A stretch of 64,000 nucleotides of DNA from NCBI GenBank assembly GCA_965204905.1, contig OZ242042.1, positions 1,550,001 through 1,614,000 on the forward strand, written 5' to 3'. This stretch comes from Bin87 sp965204905 (GTDB lineage Bacteria; Chloroflexota; Dehalococcoidia; Lucifugimonadales; UBA3495). Of this stretch, positions 16,563 through 25,917 are shown piece by piece. The notes beneath the pieces are model-generated. The model saw only the letters and a program-made list of their open reading frames with translations. It searched no databases and was not told where the DNA came from. A program made the translations under genes and the position numbers. Each line of letters opens with the position of its first letter. Position 1 is the stretch's first letter.

Positions 16563-17765
16563 GTGAGCGAGTCATACTTTGATGAATTTGAAGCCCCGAA
16601 CCGGCTGCTGCTGGGAGCGGGCCCGTGTACCGTCCATCCCAGAGTGCTGCGCGCCATGACCCAGCCCGTGGTGGGCCACCTCGACCCGCTCTTTTTCCAG
16701 ATTATGGATGACGTGTGTGAGATGCTCAGGCAAGTCTTCCACACCGAGAATTACGTTACCATGCCAATTTCGGCGACCGGAACCGGAGCCATGGAAACGG
16801 CGTGCGTCAACATCCTGGAACGCGGCGACACGGCTATTGTCTGCCGCAATGGATACTTCGGCGTGCGGCTCGCCGACATCGCCGAGCGGTGCGGGGCCAA
16901 CACGGTCATGGTCGATTCCCCGTGGGGAGAGCCGGCGGACCTTGAGGCTTTGGAGGATGCGCTTAAAGCCAACCCGGGAACCAAGATGGTGGGCCTGGTT
17001 CATGCTGAAACCTCGACCGGGGCAATCACTCCGTTGCAGGACGCCATTGACATGGCGCACCGTTACGGCGCGTTGGTGGTTGTCGATGCCGTTACGTCTT
17101 TGGGCAGCCATGAGGTACGTGTGGATGACTGGGACATCGACGTGTGCTACAGCGCCAGCCAGAAGTGCCTGGGAGCGCCTCCGGGATTGGCGCCCATCAG
17201 CTTTGGCGAGCGGGCCATGGACGCCATCAACAAGCGTTCCACCAGGGTCGAGAGCTTTTACTTCAACCTCCAGGGAGTTGCCGAGTACTGGAACGAAACC
17301 CAGCGTGTCTATCACCACACCAGCCCCATCACCATGACCTACGCCATGCGTGAATCGCTGCGCATGATGATGGAAGAGGGAATTGACCAGCGCCATGCCC
17401 GCCACGCCCATGTCGCCGCCGGTCTCCGAGCCGGACTTGCCGCAATGGGCTTGGAGTTGACCACTGCGAAGGACTACCAGTTGAATCCCATCACCGTCGT
17501 CAAGTCCCCAGAGGGTATCGACGAGGCAGCGGTGCGTGGCCGACTGCTCAACGACTTCAATATCGAGGTCAGCGGCGGCCTCGGCGAGTTCCGCAACCGG
17601 GTCTGGCGCATCGGCATGATGGGCGAAGGAGCGCGGGAAAGCAACGTGCTGTCCGTGCTGTCCGCCCTGGAGATGATCCTGGCCGACGCTGGCTACGAGG
17701 TTGCATTCGGGGCCAGCGTAGCTGCCGCCCAGCGGAGTTTCGCAAACAACGGCAGCTCCGGTTAG
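16563..17765 (+). CDS. Class V PLP aminotransferase, alanine-glyoxylate / serine-pyruvate type
   Basis: A 400-residue fold-type I PLP enzyme. The PLP lysine is in SASQKCLGAPPGLAP; ATGTGAMETA, HAETSTGAITPL and VDAVTSLG are family segments. The GTG at 16563 has GGAG seven bases upstream, better than the GTG at 16551. Alanine-glyoxylate transaminases turn glyoxylate into glycine, and the gene is tail-to-tail with glycolate oxidase subunits that produce glyoxylate, so the context supports that reaction. The two opposing stop codons are separated by one base. Confidence 0.9.
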   Translation: MSESYFDEFEAPNRLLLGAGPCTVHPRVLRAMTQPVVGHLDPLFFQIMDDVCEMLRQVFHTENYVTMPISATGTGAMETACVNILERGDTAIVCRNGYFGVRLADIAERCGANTVMVDSPWGEPADLEALEDALKANPGTKMVGLVHAETSTGAITPLQDAIDMAHRYGALVVVDAVTSLGSHEVRVDDWDIDVCYSASQKCLGAPPGLAPISFGERAMDAINKRSTRVESFYFNLQGVAEYWNETQRVYHHTSPITMTYAMRESLRMMMEEGIDQRHARHAHVAAGLRAGLAAMGLELTTAKDYQLNPITVVKSPEGIDEAAVRGRLLNDFNIEVSGGLGEFRNRVWRIGMMGEGARESNVLSVLSALEMILADAGYEVAFGASVAAAQRSFANNGSSG

Positions 17766-17766
17766 A

Positions 17767-19167
17767 TCAGCGTTCGATTCGGTACGCCGCGTCGAGTATT
17801 TCCACCACGTGCATGACCCGCACGTCGGATCCGGCGTTGCGCAACCCCTGCTCCAGTTGCGCCATGCAGCCGGGGTTCGCGGAAGCGATTACCCCAGCTT
17901 CGGTTGCCAGCGCGTTTCCTATCTTGCGCCGTTGCAGTCGCTGGGACATATCCCGTTGCAGTAGCGAGTAGAATCCTGCCGACCCGCAGCATAGCGACGA
18001 TTCGGCCATCTCCGTCAGTTGCAACCCCGGGATACCACGCAAAACTTGCCGAGGTGCCTCGGTGATCCGTTGGGCGTGGGCCAGGTGGCAAGGGTCCTGC
18101 ATGGTTACGCGCCAGGGCAGTTCGGCTTGTGGGGGGTCCAGGGGCAGCCCGGCCAGAAACTCCGTAATGTCCCGCGTATTTTCGGCAAACTCGGTGGCCG
18201 CGTCGGCGTAATCAGGATCATCGCGCAGCAAATCACCGTACTCTTTCATCGAGGAGCCGCAGCCGGCCGAGGCGGTGATGATTGAATCAACGCCGGCGGC
18301 GCGGAAGGCGTCTATGTTCCGCCGGGCCAGTTGCCGGCCCAACTCCAAGTCGCCGGCGTGCAGGTTCAGCGCGCCGCAGCAGCCTTGAGCCGGAGGGGTC
18401 ACCACGTCGCAGCCGTTGCGCTGCAATACGCGCACGGCGGCCCGCATCGCGTCGCCCTGCATCATGGGCATGACGCAGCCGGACAGCAGCCCGACGGTCA
18501 TCCGCCGTTCGCCCCGGGCCGGATAAACCCGGCTGCTCGGGGTGAAGAAGCGGTTGCCCATCACGGGCATCTGCGCTTCCATTTCGTCCAAGCCGCCGGG
18601 GAGCGCTTTCAGGAAGCCGGCACGCCGCACCAACCCCTGCAAGCCTGACTTCTGGTACAGGCGCATCAGATGACCCGCGAATCTCAGCCGTCCGTTGTGG
18701 GGCAGGGCGGTCGTCAGGAACAGACGAGAGAGCCGATTCAGTTCGGGACTTTGGAGACTGCTGTCCCGCACCTGCGCCCGGGTGTGCTCCATCAGCCGGC
18801 CGTATGGCACTCCGGATGGGCACACAGCCTCACAGGCCCGGCACTGGAGACACAGTTCCCAATGTGATACCAGGCGGTCGCTGATCCCAACCCGACCCTC
18901 GTGGACGGCTTTCATCAGGGCTATGCGACCCCTGGGGGACTCCGTTTCCAATTGTGTCTCAACATACGTGGGACAGGCGCTGAGGCACAGGCCGCAGTGG
19001 ACGCAGCGGTACAGGTCGTCTTCCGCCGGCGCATCGTTGCCGGCGAATCCGGGACCGTCGTTCAGCGAACCCTCAAAGGGAACACCGTAGGGGAAGCCGT
19101 GTCCGGCGTCGATTCCGCCGCCCAGATGCTGAACCTCGTCCGTCCTGGGATCTGCGCCGCTGGCCAT
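17767..19167 (-). CDS. glcF: Glycolate oxidase iron-sulfur subunit
   Basis: A 466-residue protein with two 4Fe-4S motifs (C55/C58/C61/C65 in CVHCGLCLSACP, then CLQCRACEAVCP) followed by two cysteine-rich CCG domains (GCVMPMMQGD...GCCGALN and DPCHLAHAQR...CCGSAGFY). This is the electron-transfer subunit of GlcDEF, passing electrons from glycolate or a similar 2-hydroxyacid to the quinone pool. Its start overlaps the glcE stop by one base, so the order of transcription is glcD-glcE-glcF. Confidence 0.92.
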   Translation of the reverse strand: MASGADPRTDEVQHLGGGIDAGHGFPYGVPFEGSLNDGPGFAGNDAPAEDDLYRCVHCGLCLSACPTYVETQLETESPRGRIALMKAVHEGRVGISDRLVSHWELCLQCRACEAVCPSGVPYGRLMEHTRAQVRDSSLQSPELNRLSRLFLTTALPHNGRLRFAGHLMRLYQKSGLQGLVRRAGFLKALPGGLDEMEAQMPVMGNRFFTPSSRVYPARGERRMTVGLLSGCVMPMMQGDAMRAAVRVLQRNGCDVVTPPAQGCCGALNLHAGDLELGRQLARRNIDAFRAAGVDSIITASAGCGSSMKEYGDLLRDDPDYADAATEFAENTRDITEFLAGLPLDPPQAELPWRVTMQDPCHLAHAQRITEAPRQVLRGIPGLQLTEMAESSLCCGSAGFYSLLQRDMSQRLQRRKIGNALATEAGVIASANPGCMAQLEQGLRNAGSDVRVMHVVEILDAAYRIER

Positions 19168-20516
19168 TACAGTCCTCCGATAAAGCGTCCGGGGTTGAGC
19201 AAGCCCTTGGGGTCAAACTGGCGCTTGATCCGGCGCATAATTTCCATTCCCGACGGCGCCGGTCCCCAAACGTCGATCAGCTCTCTTACCGCCTGCGGGC
19301 AGGTCTCTACGATGGCGTCGCCTCCCAAACTCACCGCGGTGGATTGAATCTGACGGAGGCGTTCAGCGACGAGAACCGGGTCTTCGCTGGAAAAATCGCG
19401 CCACCACATCACTCTACTTCCGCCAAAGCCTGCGTCGGCGACTATGCCGGGTGCTTCTCCACCGATGTCCTGCTCATCCAGCGCCAGGAGTTTTTCCAAA
19501 GCATCGGGGGGCGCATTCAGTCGAACGCATACGGATGGCGGATCTGCGGGGTTGACCGGAAAGTCCGCTAACGCTTCGGTCAGTTCGATGGCATCTTGTT
19601 CGGCGAATTGAAGCATTGTGGCAACGTCCCGCCACGCCGAGGACGTATCTTCGACCCTACGCTTCACTGACGCCGGCCGGCCGGCTATCAGAGCAATCGC
19701 CACCGTTCCGGGTCCGCCGGATAAGTTAGAGTCCTGTATCCGGCGAGCCGCCGCAGGACTCAGGACGTGCAGGGCCTGCGGGGCAAAGGGCTGTGACAAG
19801 AGGTTTCGGCACGCTGCTACCGCCGTTTGGGTGCTCTCAAACATCGCAACAATCGCCGCCCAGGCCGTCGGCGCCGGCGTGATCTTGAACGTGGCTTCCG
19901 TGATGACGGCCAGGGTACCCATAGAGCCGGTGTAAAGGCGGTTCAGGTCATAGCCGGTTACGTTTTTGACCACCTGGCCGCCCGCCTTGCTCATGGTTCC
20001 ATTAGCCCCGACCACGCTGATTCCGATGAGCCAATCCCTGGGCAACCCGTAAGCGGCGCGCATCGGCCCGCCGATGCCCGTCGCCAGCGTGCCGCCAACG
20101 GTGGCCCGATACGCCAGCGGCGGAGCGAGCGGGACATACTTTCCGTCCTGGCTTAACGCGGAGTCCAGCTGGCTGACCGTCATGCCGGCCTGAACGCGCA
20201 CGGTGAGGTCCGCCGGCTGAAAGTCAATCATGCGATCCAGACGAGTCATGTCCAGCGCAATGCCGGGACGACTCGGCGTGTTTCCCAGATGGCTGAGCGT
20301 CCGGCCGCCGCTGGGATAGACTGCGATGTCGCGGCGGTGCGCCCATTCCAGCACGGCGGAGACCTCTTCGATCTCCGACGGGTACGCAACTGCTGAAGGA
20401 ACGAATGGCCCAATGGAGTAATCTGAAACGCGGCTATCGCTAACCACGCGGTTTTGGCCGATAAGGGCGGTAAGTTGGGCGGAAATATCCCGACCGAGAT
20501 CAGGCAATGCCGTCAT
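19167..20516 (-). CDS. glcE: Glycolate oxidase FAD-binding subunit GlcE
   Basis: A 449-residue FAD-binding (PCMH-type) protein with VAYPSEIEEVSAVLEWA, YPSGGRTLSHLG, the GGTLATGIGGPMRAAYG loop and GQVVKNVTGYDLNRLYTGSMGTLAVITEATFKI. It ends with DPKGLLNPGRFIGG. The ATG at 20516 follows the glcD stop by three bases. GlcE is the second flavin-type subunit of the membrane-associated GlcDEF complex. Confidence 0.92.
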   Translation of the reverse strand: MTALPDLGRDISAQLTALIGQNRVVSDSRVSDYSIGPFVPSAVAYPSEIEEVSAVLEWAHRRDIAVYPSGGRTLSHLGNTPSRPGIALDMTRLDRMIDFQPADLTVRVQAGMTVSQLDSALSQDGKYVPLAPPLAYRATVGGTLATGIGGPMRAAYGLPRDWLIGISVVGANGTMSKAGGQVVKNVTGYDLNRLYTGSMGTLAVITEATFKITPAPTAWAAIVAMFESTQTAVAACRNLLSQPFAPQALHVLSPAAARRIQDSNLSGGPGTVAIALIAGRPASVKRRVEDTSSAWRDVATMLQFAEQDAIELTEALADFPVNPADPPSVCVRLNAPPDALEKLLALDEQDIGGEAPGIVADAGFGGSRVMWWRDFSSEDPVLVAERLRQIQSTAVSLGGDAIVETCPQAVRELIDVWGPAPSGMEIMRRIKRQFDPKGLLNPGRFIGGL

Positions 20517-20519
20517 GCA

Positions 20520-21953
20520 TCACGCGTACAGGCCGGCGGTGTGCGCCGCAGGATGTGGCGCCGGGCGATAATAGCTTCCGTCAGGGAAGATTTTTCCCGG
20601 ATTCAGGCGGTTCTGTGGAGCGAAAGCCTCCCGCACTCTCTGCATCGCCTCCATGTCCTCGTCAGCGTACACCAGAGGCATGAATTCCTTCTTTTCCAGC
20701 CCGATGCCGTGCTCGCCGCTCAGTGTGCCACCTAACGCAGCGCATTCTTCCATCAGTTCCGCGGCCGCGGCCATTGCGCTGTCCATGACGCCAGGCTCCC
20801 GAGCGTCAAACAGCATACAAGGGTGGAGATTGCCGTCGCCGGCGTGGAAGACGTTGGCGATGGTGATGCCGTAGCGTTCGCTGACCTCGTGGACTTTCCG
20901 AAGCATCTGCGTCAAGCGGGTTCGAGGAACTACGCCGTCCACCAAATAATAGTTTGGCGCGATTGTGCCGAATGCGCCGAAGGCCGTCTTCCGTCCGACC
21001 CACAAGCGTTCCCGCTCAGCGTCGTCCTCGGCAATGCGCACATCCGCAGCGCCGGTGTCCCACAGGGCGGACTCCACTTCTTCGGTAACCTCCTCCACCT
21101 CTTCGCGCAGCCCTTCAAGTTCAATGAGCAATACCGCTCCGGCGTCATTGGGGTAGCCGGCGTCGGTGACATTCTGGACGGCGCGGATGCTCAGGGCGTC
21201 GATCATCTCCAGGGCGGCCGGCACTATTCCATACCCGATTACCGCGGACACCGCAGTACAGGCGGAGTCTATGTCGGGGAATATGCCCAGGAAAGTGCGA
21301 ACCGATTCGGGCGCCGGCAGCAAACGAACCAGTATTTTGGTAGCGATGCCAAAGGTGCCTTCAGAACCTACGAACGCGCCCCGCAGGTCGTATCCGGCAG
21401 CTTCCCGAGCCTGACCGCCGAGATAGACGACTTCGCCATCCTCAAGCACTACCTCCATACCGATGACATGGTTGGTAGTCGCGCCGTAGGCCAGACAATG
21501 CGGCCCGCCGGCATTCTCCGCGATGTTGCCGCCCAGGCTACAGGCCCGTTGGCTGGACGGATCGGGAGCGTATCTCATGCCGAATCGGCGGACGTGGTTG
21601 TCCAGGTCCAGGTTGATCACGCCCGGTTCCACCAGGGCGGTTTGGTTGATCGTATCTACTTCGAGAATACGATTCATGCGAGGAAAGGCAATCTGCAAGC
21701 CGTCGGGCGGCGTGATGGCTCCACCGCTGAGGCCGGTGCCGCTGCCTCGGCCAACAACCGTGATACCGGCCTCGTAGGCCAGGGACATGACCTTGCTTAC
21801 CTCGCCGGTGTTCGCCGGCAAAACGACCGCCCGAGGCATCGAGCGGTCAACTGAGCCGTCGTATTCGTACACAAGCAGGTCTTCACGGTGATCAATTACA
21901 TAATCACCGCCAACGACCGATCTTATCTCGGTAAGGATGTCGCTGTTGGCCAA
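20520..21953 (-). CDS. glcD: Glycolate oxidase subunit GlcD (FAD-linked)
   Basis: A 477-residue FAD-linked oxidase of the GlcD/D-lactate dehydrogenase type. The FAD-binding part has VVLPANTGEVSKVMSLAYEAG, GRGSGTGLSGG and GGNIAENAGG; the catalytic cap has VFHAGDGNLHP and GGTLSGEHGIGLEKKEFM, ending RLNPGKIFPDG. The TTG at 21953 is chosen because it follows the upstream gene's stop by seven bases, has AAGGA upstream, and gives the family's usual length. The longer open frame is antisense-like overlap with the NHL gene. Confidence 0.92.
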   Translation of the reverse strand: MANSDILTEIRSVVGGDYVIDHREDLLVYEYDGSVDRSMPRAVVLPANTGEVSKVMSLAYEAGITVVGRGSGTGLSGGAITPPDGLQIAFPRMNRILEVDTINQTALVEPGVINLDLDNHVRRFGMRYAPDPSSQRACSLGGNIAENAGGPHCLAYGATTNHVIGMEVVLEDGEVVYLGGQAREAAGYDLRGAFVGSEGTFGIATKILVRLLPAPESVRTFLGIFPDIDSACTAVSAVIGYGIVPAALEMIDALSIRAVQNVTDAGYPNDAGAVLLIELEGLREEVEEVTEEVESALWDTGAADVRIAEDDAERERLWVGRKTAFGAFGTIAPNYYLVDGVVPRTRLTQMLRKVHEVSERYGITIANVFHAGDGNLHPCMLFDAREPGVMDSAMAAAAELMEECAALGGTLSGEHGIGLEKKEFMPLVYADEDMEAMQRVREAFAPQNRLNPGKIFPDGSYYRPAPHPAAHTAGLYA

Positions 21954-21960
21954 CTCTCGA

Positions 21961-22995
21961 TCAGTCCTTGCGGCGTTGGTACACCTGGATGCGGTGACGG
22001 TTCGCTTCCACCACGAATAGGCGTCCCTCAGGGTCCAAGCGGATGGACACCGGACCCCAGAAGTACGGCTCGGTCTGAGCGGAAACGAGATAAGGGGTAT
22101 CGAGGTGATCCGGCAGGTCGGGAACCAGGTTGGCAATCTGCCGCGTGTTGTATTCGTCGGGGTTCACCGACATGAAGTCCTGGGCCCACTTGGACAGGGT
22201 GGCCTGTCCACGCAGGGTTTGGACGAAGTTGCCGTCCGAGTCCAAAAGCTGCACTCGCTCGTTGCCCCAGTCGGACACGTAGATGTATCCGTCTGAATCA
22301 ACGCAAACGCCCGATGGCCGGCTGAACTCGCCATCTCCCGAGCCGGAAGAACCGTAAGTCGCCAGGTGCTGCCCGTCTGCGGTGAATTTCTGAACGCGGT
22401 CGTTGCGCCAGTCGGCGACGAATACGTTGCCGTTGGCGTCCAGCCCGATGCCCCAAGGCATGTTGAACTGGCCCGGGCCGTCTCCGAATTCGCCCCAATG
22501 GGAAACCGGATCGCCCTCCGGCGTGAAAACCTGAACCCGGTGGTTGTGCTGTTCGGCCACGTACACAGCGCCGTCGGGAGCGACGGAGATTCCCGAGGGG
22601 CCGTTGAGCTGTCCCAAAGCATCGCCCTGCTCGCCCCACATACGGATGAATTCCCCGCTGGTATCGAGCACCGTAACACGATGCAGATGCTCGTCGGTGA
22701 TGTGGACGCGCTGGTCGGCGCTGATGGCCATGCCGATGGGCAGCATCCACTGACCTTCGCCCCGGCCGGTGCCCTTGCTGTACTCGCCGAGGTAGTCCTC
22801 ATCCCAATTGAGGATGCCGATACGGATTAGCGCCGCGCGGGCGGCGTCGGCGTGGTTCAGTACCAGGATCCGCCCGTCGTTGGTGAAACAGCAGTCATAA
22901 GGGTTGACGAAACCCCGTCCGCTCTGGTTGGTGGTGAGGCCGATGGTCTTTACGTACTCCACCGGGCCGGCGCTTACCGCAGTTGCGGTAGTCAT
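21961..22995 (-). CDS. NHL-repeat beta-propeller protein
   Basis: A 344-residue protein made of NHL repeats, each with a pattern like GPSGISVAPDGAVYVAEQHNHRVQVF followed by G-x-F-x-x-P (about five or six blades over residues 25-340). No signal peptide or membrane segment is visible. The ATG at 22995 has GGAGAGG upstream. It is the first gene of an apparent operon with glcD, glcE and glcF, the next start being seven bases from its stop. Propellers of this type bind proteins or ligands; enzymatic activity is not indicated. Confidence 0.85.
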   Translation of the reverse strand: MTTATAVSAGPVEYVKTIGLTTNQSGRGFVNPYDCCFTNDGRILVLNHADAARAALIRIGILNWDEDYLGEYSKGTGRGEGQWMLPIGMAISADQRVHITDEHLHRVTVLDTSGEFIRMWGEQGDALGQLNGPSGISVAPDGAVYVAEQHNHRVQVFTPEGDPVSHWGEFGDGPGQFNMPWGIGLDANGNVFVADWRNDRVQKFTADGQHLATYGSSGSGDGEFSRPSGVCVDSDGYIYVSDWGNERVQLLDSDGNFVQTLRGQATLSKWAQDFMSVNPDEYNTRQIANLVPDLPDHLDTPYLVSAQTEPYFWGPVSIRLDPEGRLFVVEANRHRIQVYQRRKD

Positions 22996-23015
22996 TGCAG
23001 CCTCTCCTGTTTTGC

Positions 23016-23043
23016 GTAGGGGCGAATGATCATTCGCCCCTAC
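23016..23043. repeat. Palindromic repeat GTAGGGGC...GCCCCTAC (copy 1)
   Basis: A 28-base perfect palindrome: left half GTAGGGGCGAATGA, right half its reverse complement. It lies between the NHL gene start and the DUF1800 stop. Related copies occur at 24526, 47035, 50815, 57467 and 60530. Confidence 0.85.
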
Positions 23044-23076
23044 ATTGTCCGGTGCCGTCTGGATTTCTCCGCTGCG

Positions 23077-24492
23077 CTAAGCCAATTGGTACTCTCGCGT
23101 TGCGGTCAGCAGGCGCAGCAGGTTGGCGATACGCTGGTCGTCCGCTTCGCTGCGGGCGCCTTCACGCAGGTCGGCATTGCCCTGCTGGTTAGCGAATTCA
23201 CTGATGGACGCGCTGGTCGCTTCCGAGAGTTCCAGCGGGCCGATGAGATCGGCGCACCCTGCCACCTGTTCCTCAGGGGAGAGCAGACCATTCCCATGCT
23301 GGGCCAGGCGATCGATGATGGATTTGACTCCAGGGTGCGAAGGATCACCCAGTTCCTGACCTACGAAGTTGACCCGCTCCACCAAGGCGCCGCTGTCGAT
23401 CCACTCGGCTCCCTCATGCCAGCCCTCCACACTGGGCGGCTGGAAGATGCCCTGACCCATGTACATGGTTTGGCGGGCCAGTTGGTCAGCGCCAAACGTC
23501 GGATTCTGGTAAGTGCCGGCCATTCTCACCGCGCCTACCACCAATTCCACCGGTCCCTTTACGCGGGCGAACCTGGCATCCTCCGACTTGAAGTAGTTCG
23601 AGTTGAACAGCGTGCGCAGGACCGAGCGGATTTCATAGTCCGAAGCGAAGTAAGACTGCATCATCTCTTCAATGACGGCCTCTCCCGCTTCATCAACCTC
23701 GTCGGCGGCGAAGTATTGGAACAGGCGAGTGCTGACGAAGCGAGCCGTGGCTTCCTGTTGCACGATGATGTCAATGATGTCATCGCCGTTGAAATTCCCG
23801 GTGTGACCCAGGAAGGTCTTTTCGCCGTCGTCGTGATCGTATTCGCGATAGTTGAAGTGCCAGTTGATGCGGCTGTACGGCCAGATGGAATCGCGGCTGG
23901 CTCGGGTGGACATGTACTCGGCGTTGCCCAGCGTCCAGCCGGTGAAAGCCCGGGCGCACTCTTTGACATCGTCCTCGGTGTAGTTGCCGATGCCCATTGA
24001 GAAGAGTTCCAGCAACTCACGGCCGTAGTTCTCGTTGATATCGCCCTTGTGGTTGTCGTGGTTATCCAGCCAGATAATCATGGCCGGATCCTTGGACAAT
24101 TCCACCAAAATAGTTCGGAAGGAACTGAGGGCGTGCCGGCGGAACGTGTTGATCTGGTTGGTCAACGCGCTCGCCTGGTTCAGCTTGGCGTAACCGGTGG
24201 CGAACAAACCGTGCCAGAACAGGGCGAGTTTTTCCTCCAACTGGTTGTCGGTGGTGACCATCCGGTACATCCAGTAAGCTCCGGCGCTGTTCAACTCGCG
24301 CATTTCGCCCATTTCCGAATGGTAGCGACGGATTACGTCGTCGGGCATGGCATTGGCGTTGCCGGGGTGCAGGAGGTCCTCCACCACGGTTTCGTAGCCC
24401 TGGGCCACCCTTTGTTCCAGTTCATCTCGGCTGGCGCCGAATCCGGCTCGCCGCATCAGGTGAGCCATCAAGGCAACGTCGGCACTGCTCAT
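23077..24492 (-). CDS. DUF1800 family protein
   Basis: A 471-residue protein with the DUF1800 pattern: HLMRRAGFGASRDELEQ at the start, LFWHGLFATG, HALSSFRTILVELSKDPAMIIWLDN, NENYGRELLELFSMGIGNYTEDDVKECARAFTGW and FNRSxY-like FNSNYFKSEDARFARVKGPVELVVGAVR. The ATG at 24492 fits the family start; the longer frame begins inside a palindromic repeat. No signal peptide is visible. DUF1800 genes usually pair with DUF1501, as here; function unproven. Confidence 0.9.
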   Translation of the reverse strand: MSSADVALMAHLMRRAGFGASRDELEQRVAQGYETVVEDLLHPGNANAMPDDVIRRYHSEMGEMRELNSAGAYWMYRMVTTDNQLEEKLALFWHGLFATGYAKLNQASALTNQINTFRRHALSSFRTILVELSKDPAMIIWLDNHDNHKGDINENYGRELLELFSMGIGNYTEDDVKECARAFTGWTLGNAEYMSTRASRDSIWPYSRINWHFNYREYDHDDGEKTFLGHTGNFNGDDIIDIIVQQEATARFVSTRLFQYFAADEVDEAGEAVIEEMMQSYFASDYEIRSVLRTLFNSNYFKSEDARFARVKGPVELVVGAVRMAGTYQNPTFGADQLARQTMYMGQGIFQPPSVEGWHEGAEWIDSGALVERVNFVGQELGDPSHPGVKSIIDRLAQHGNGLLSPEEQVAGCADLIGPLELSEATSASISEFANQQGNADLREGARSEADDQRIANLLRLLTATREYQLA

Positions 24493-24525
24493 AATTGCCT
24501 CCATAAGTTGCGTTTCTTCGTTGTT

Positions 24526-24553
24526 GTAGGGGCGAATAATCATTCGCCCCTAC
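24526..24553. repeat. Palindromic repeat GTAGGGGC...GCCCCTAC (copy 2)
   Basis: A 28-base near-perfect palindrome differing from copy 1 by one base in the left half (GTAGGGGCGAATAA). It sits between the DUF1501 stop and the DUF1800 start, so copies 1 and 2 bracket the DUF1800 gene. Confidence 0.85.
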
Positions 24554-24563
24554 GCACGGCGGA

Positions 24564-25694
24564 TTAATTGCGGATGAAGTCCCACTGCTCGAACTGGCCG
24601 TTGACGATGGGCGCGGGATCGAGGCCGAGCCACCGGTCGGCGATGGTGGAATAGGTGGAACGGAAATCGTTGTTGAAGTGCAGGTCGCCGTCCAACTGGT
24701 CCTTTTCAGCCAACGAGGGGTACTCTCCGTAGAAGCCGCCGTTGATTTGGTTACCGACGATGAACGCGGTCCCGCCGGAGCCGTGGTCGGTTCCGGAACC
24801 ATTGTCCCGAATGCGCCGGCCGAATTCGGTCCAGATAAGGACGATGGCGTCGTCGGCCTTGCCGTGTTCTTCCAGGTCGGCCATGAAGTCGCTGACTGCG
24901 CCGGCAACCTGGTTCCACAGGCCGCCGTGAACCTTAACCTCGTCGCCGTGAGTGTCGAAGCTGCCATGCTGAGTGTAGTAGATGCGAGTGCCGAGGTCGG
25001 CGGTCATCACCTGGGCGGCGTTCTTGAGGGCTTGGGCGATGGGGTTGTCGGCGTATTCGACGGTGGACGAATAGCTCTCGGGAGCGGTGCGAAGGATGTC
25101 TGCGCCCTTGAGCGCGTCGCGTCCCGTCTGGCCCAGGTAGTCCATGACGGCGTCCTGAATCGTGCCGCCGTACATCTTGCCGAAAGCGTCGAGGCAGAGG
25201 CCGCGAATGCGTTCCTCCTCAACGTCGGGGAACAGTCCGTAGGTTTCCAAATTGCCCACCGACGCCACCGGCACTCCGGGAGCACCCATGGACCTGGGCA
25301 GGCCGCGTCCGAAGTTGACGCCGGTGATGACGTTCTGGCCCTGGGGGTCGAGGTCGCGGATGACCCGGCCGAGCCAGCCTTCGGTGGCGATCTTTTCCGG
25401 CTCGCAGGTGTGCCAGATGTCCATGCTGCGGAAGTGCGAACGGTTGGGGTTGGGGTAGCCGATGCCGTTGACGATGGCTACCTTGCCCTCGTCCCAAAGC
25501 GCTTTGATGGGCGCCATGTTGGGGTTGAAGGCGAGACGCCCGTCAATGGGGATCACCTGGTCGGTGGGTACGCCAACGTTGGGACGGAAGTCATAGTAGA
25601 GACCGTCGGTATAGGGGATAACGGTATTCAGCGGGTCATTGGCGCCGGCCAACTGGATTACCACGAGGGACCGGCTTTTGTTAGTGGTGGTCAT
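24564..25694 (-). CDS. DUF1501 family protein
   Basis: A 376-residue protein of the DUF1501 family, whose fold is related to alkaline-phosphatase/sulfatase enzymes. Family blocks include VIQLAGANDPLNTVIPYTD, FNPNMAPIKALWDEGKVAIVNGIGYPNPNRSHFRSMDIWHT, YTQHGSFDTHGDE and VLIWTEFGRRIRDNGSGTDHGSGGTAFIVGN. The ATG at 25694 has AGGAGG upstream. Many DUF1501 proteins carry a Tat signal; none is visible here. It is transcribed ahead of the DUF1800 gene. Confidence 0.9.
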   Translation of the reverse strand: MTTTNKSRSLVVIQLAGANDPLNTVIPYTDGLYYDFRPNVGVPTDQVIPIDGRLAFNPNMAPIKALWDEGKVAIVNGIGYPNPNRSHFRSMDIWHTCEPEKIATEGWLGRVIRDLDPQGQNVITGVNFGRGLPRSMGAPGVPVASVGNLETYGLFPDVEEERIRGLCLDAFGKMYGGTIQDAVMDYLGQTGRDALKGADILRTAPESYSSTVEYADNPIAQALKNAAQVMTADLGTRIYYTQHGSFDTHGDEVKVHGGLWNQVAGAVSDFMADLEEHGKADDAIVLIWTEFGRRIRDNGSGTDHGSGGTAFIVGNQINGGFYGEYPSLAEKDQLDGDLHFNNDFRSTYSTIADRWLGLDPAPIVNGQFEQWDFIRN

Positions 25695-25824
25695 CTTGCG
25701 AGGGCCTCCTTTATTGGCGCACAAAAACGCGCCAGCACTGGTCTGGCTGATAGATGCAGTTTAAAGTTTGCCGTCTAGTATGTCAACGAGAGCCGATTTC
25801 AATAGCGGCGGCTCCCATTGTCGT

Positions 25825-25853
25825 TTGATACCCGCCAACCCGTAGGCTATACT
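25825..25853 (+). promoter_or_regulatory. Promoter of leuB
   Basis: TTGATA (25825-25830), a 17-base spacer and TATACT (25848-25853): five of six consensus bases in each hexamer at ideal spacing. The leuB ATG lies about 60 bases downstream of the predicted start point. Confidence 0.75.
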
Positions 25854-25917
25854 ACCCGTCGGCTCGTTCCGGCCTGGAATTTTACATAATGGGCCGGTGG
25901 CCAGGGAGCAGATTCAT

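Noticed and set aside
20823..21854. A 343-codon plus-strand open frame over glcD
   Set aside because: Antisense shadow of glcD, without a ribosome-binding site or recognisable domains.
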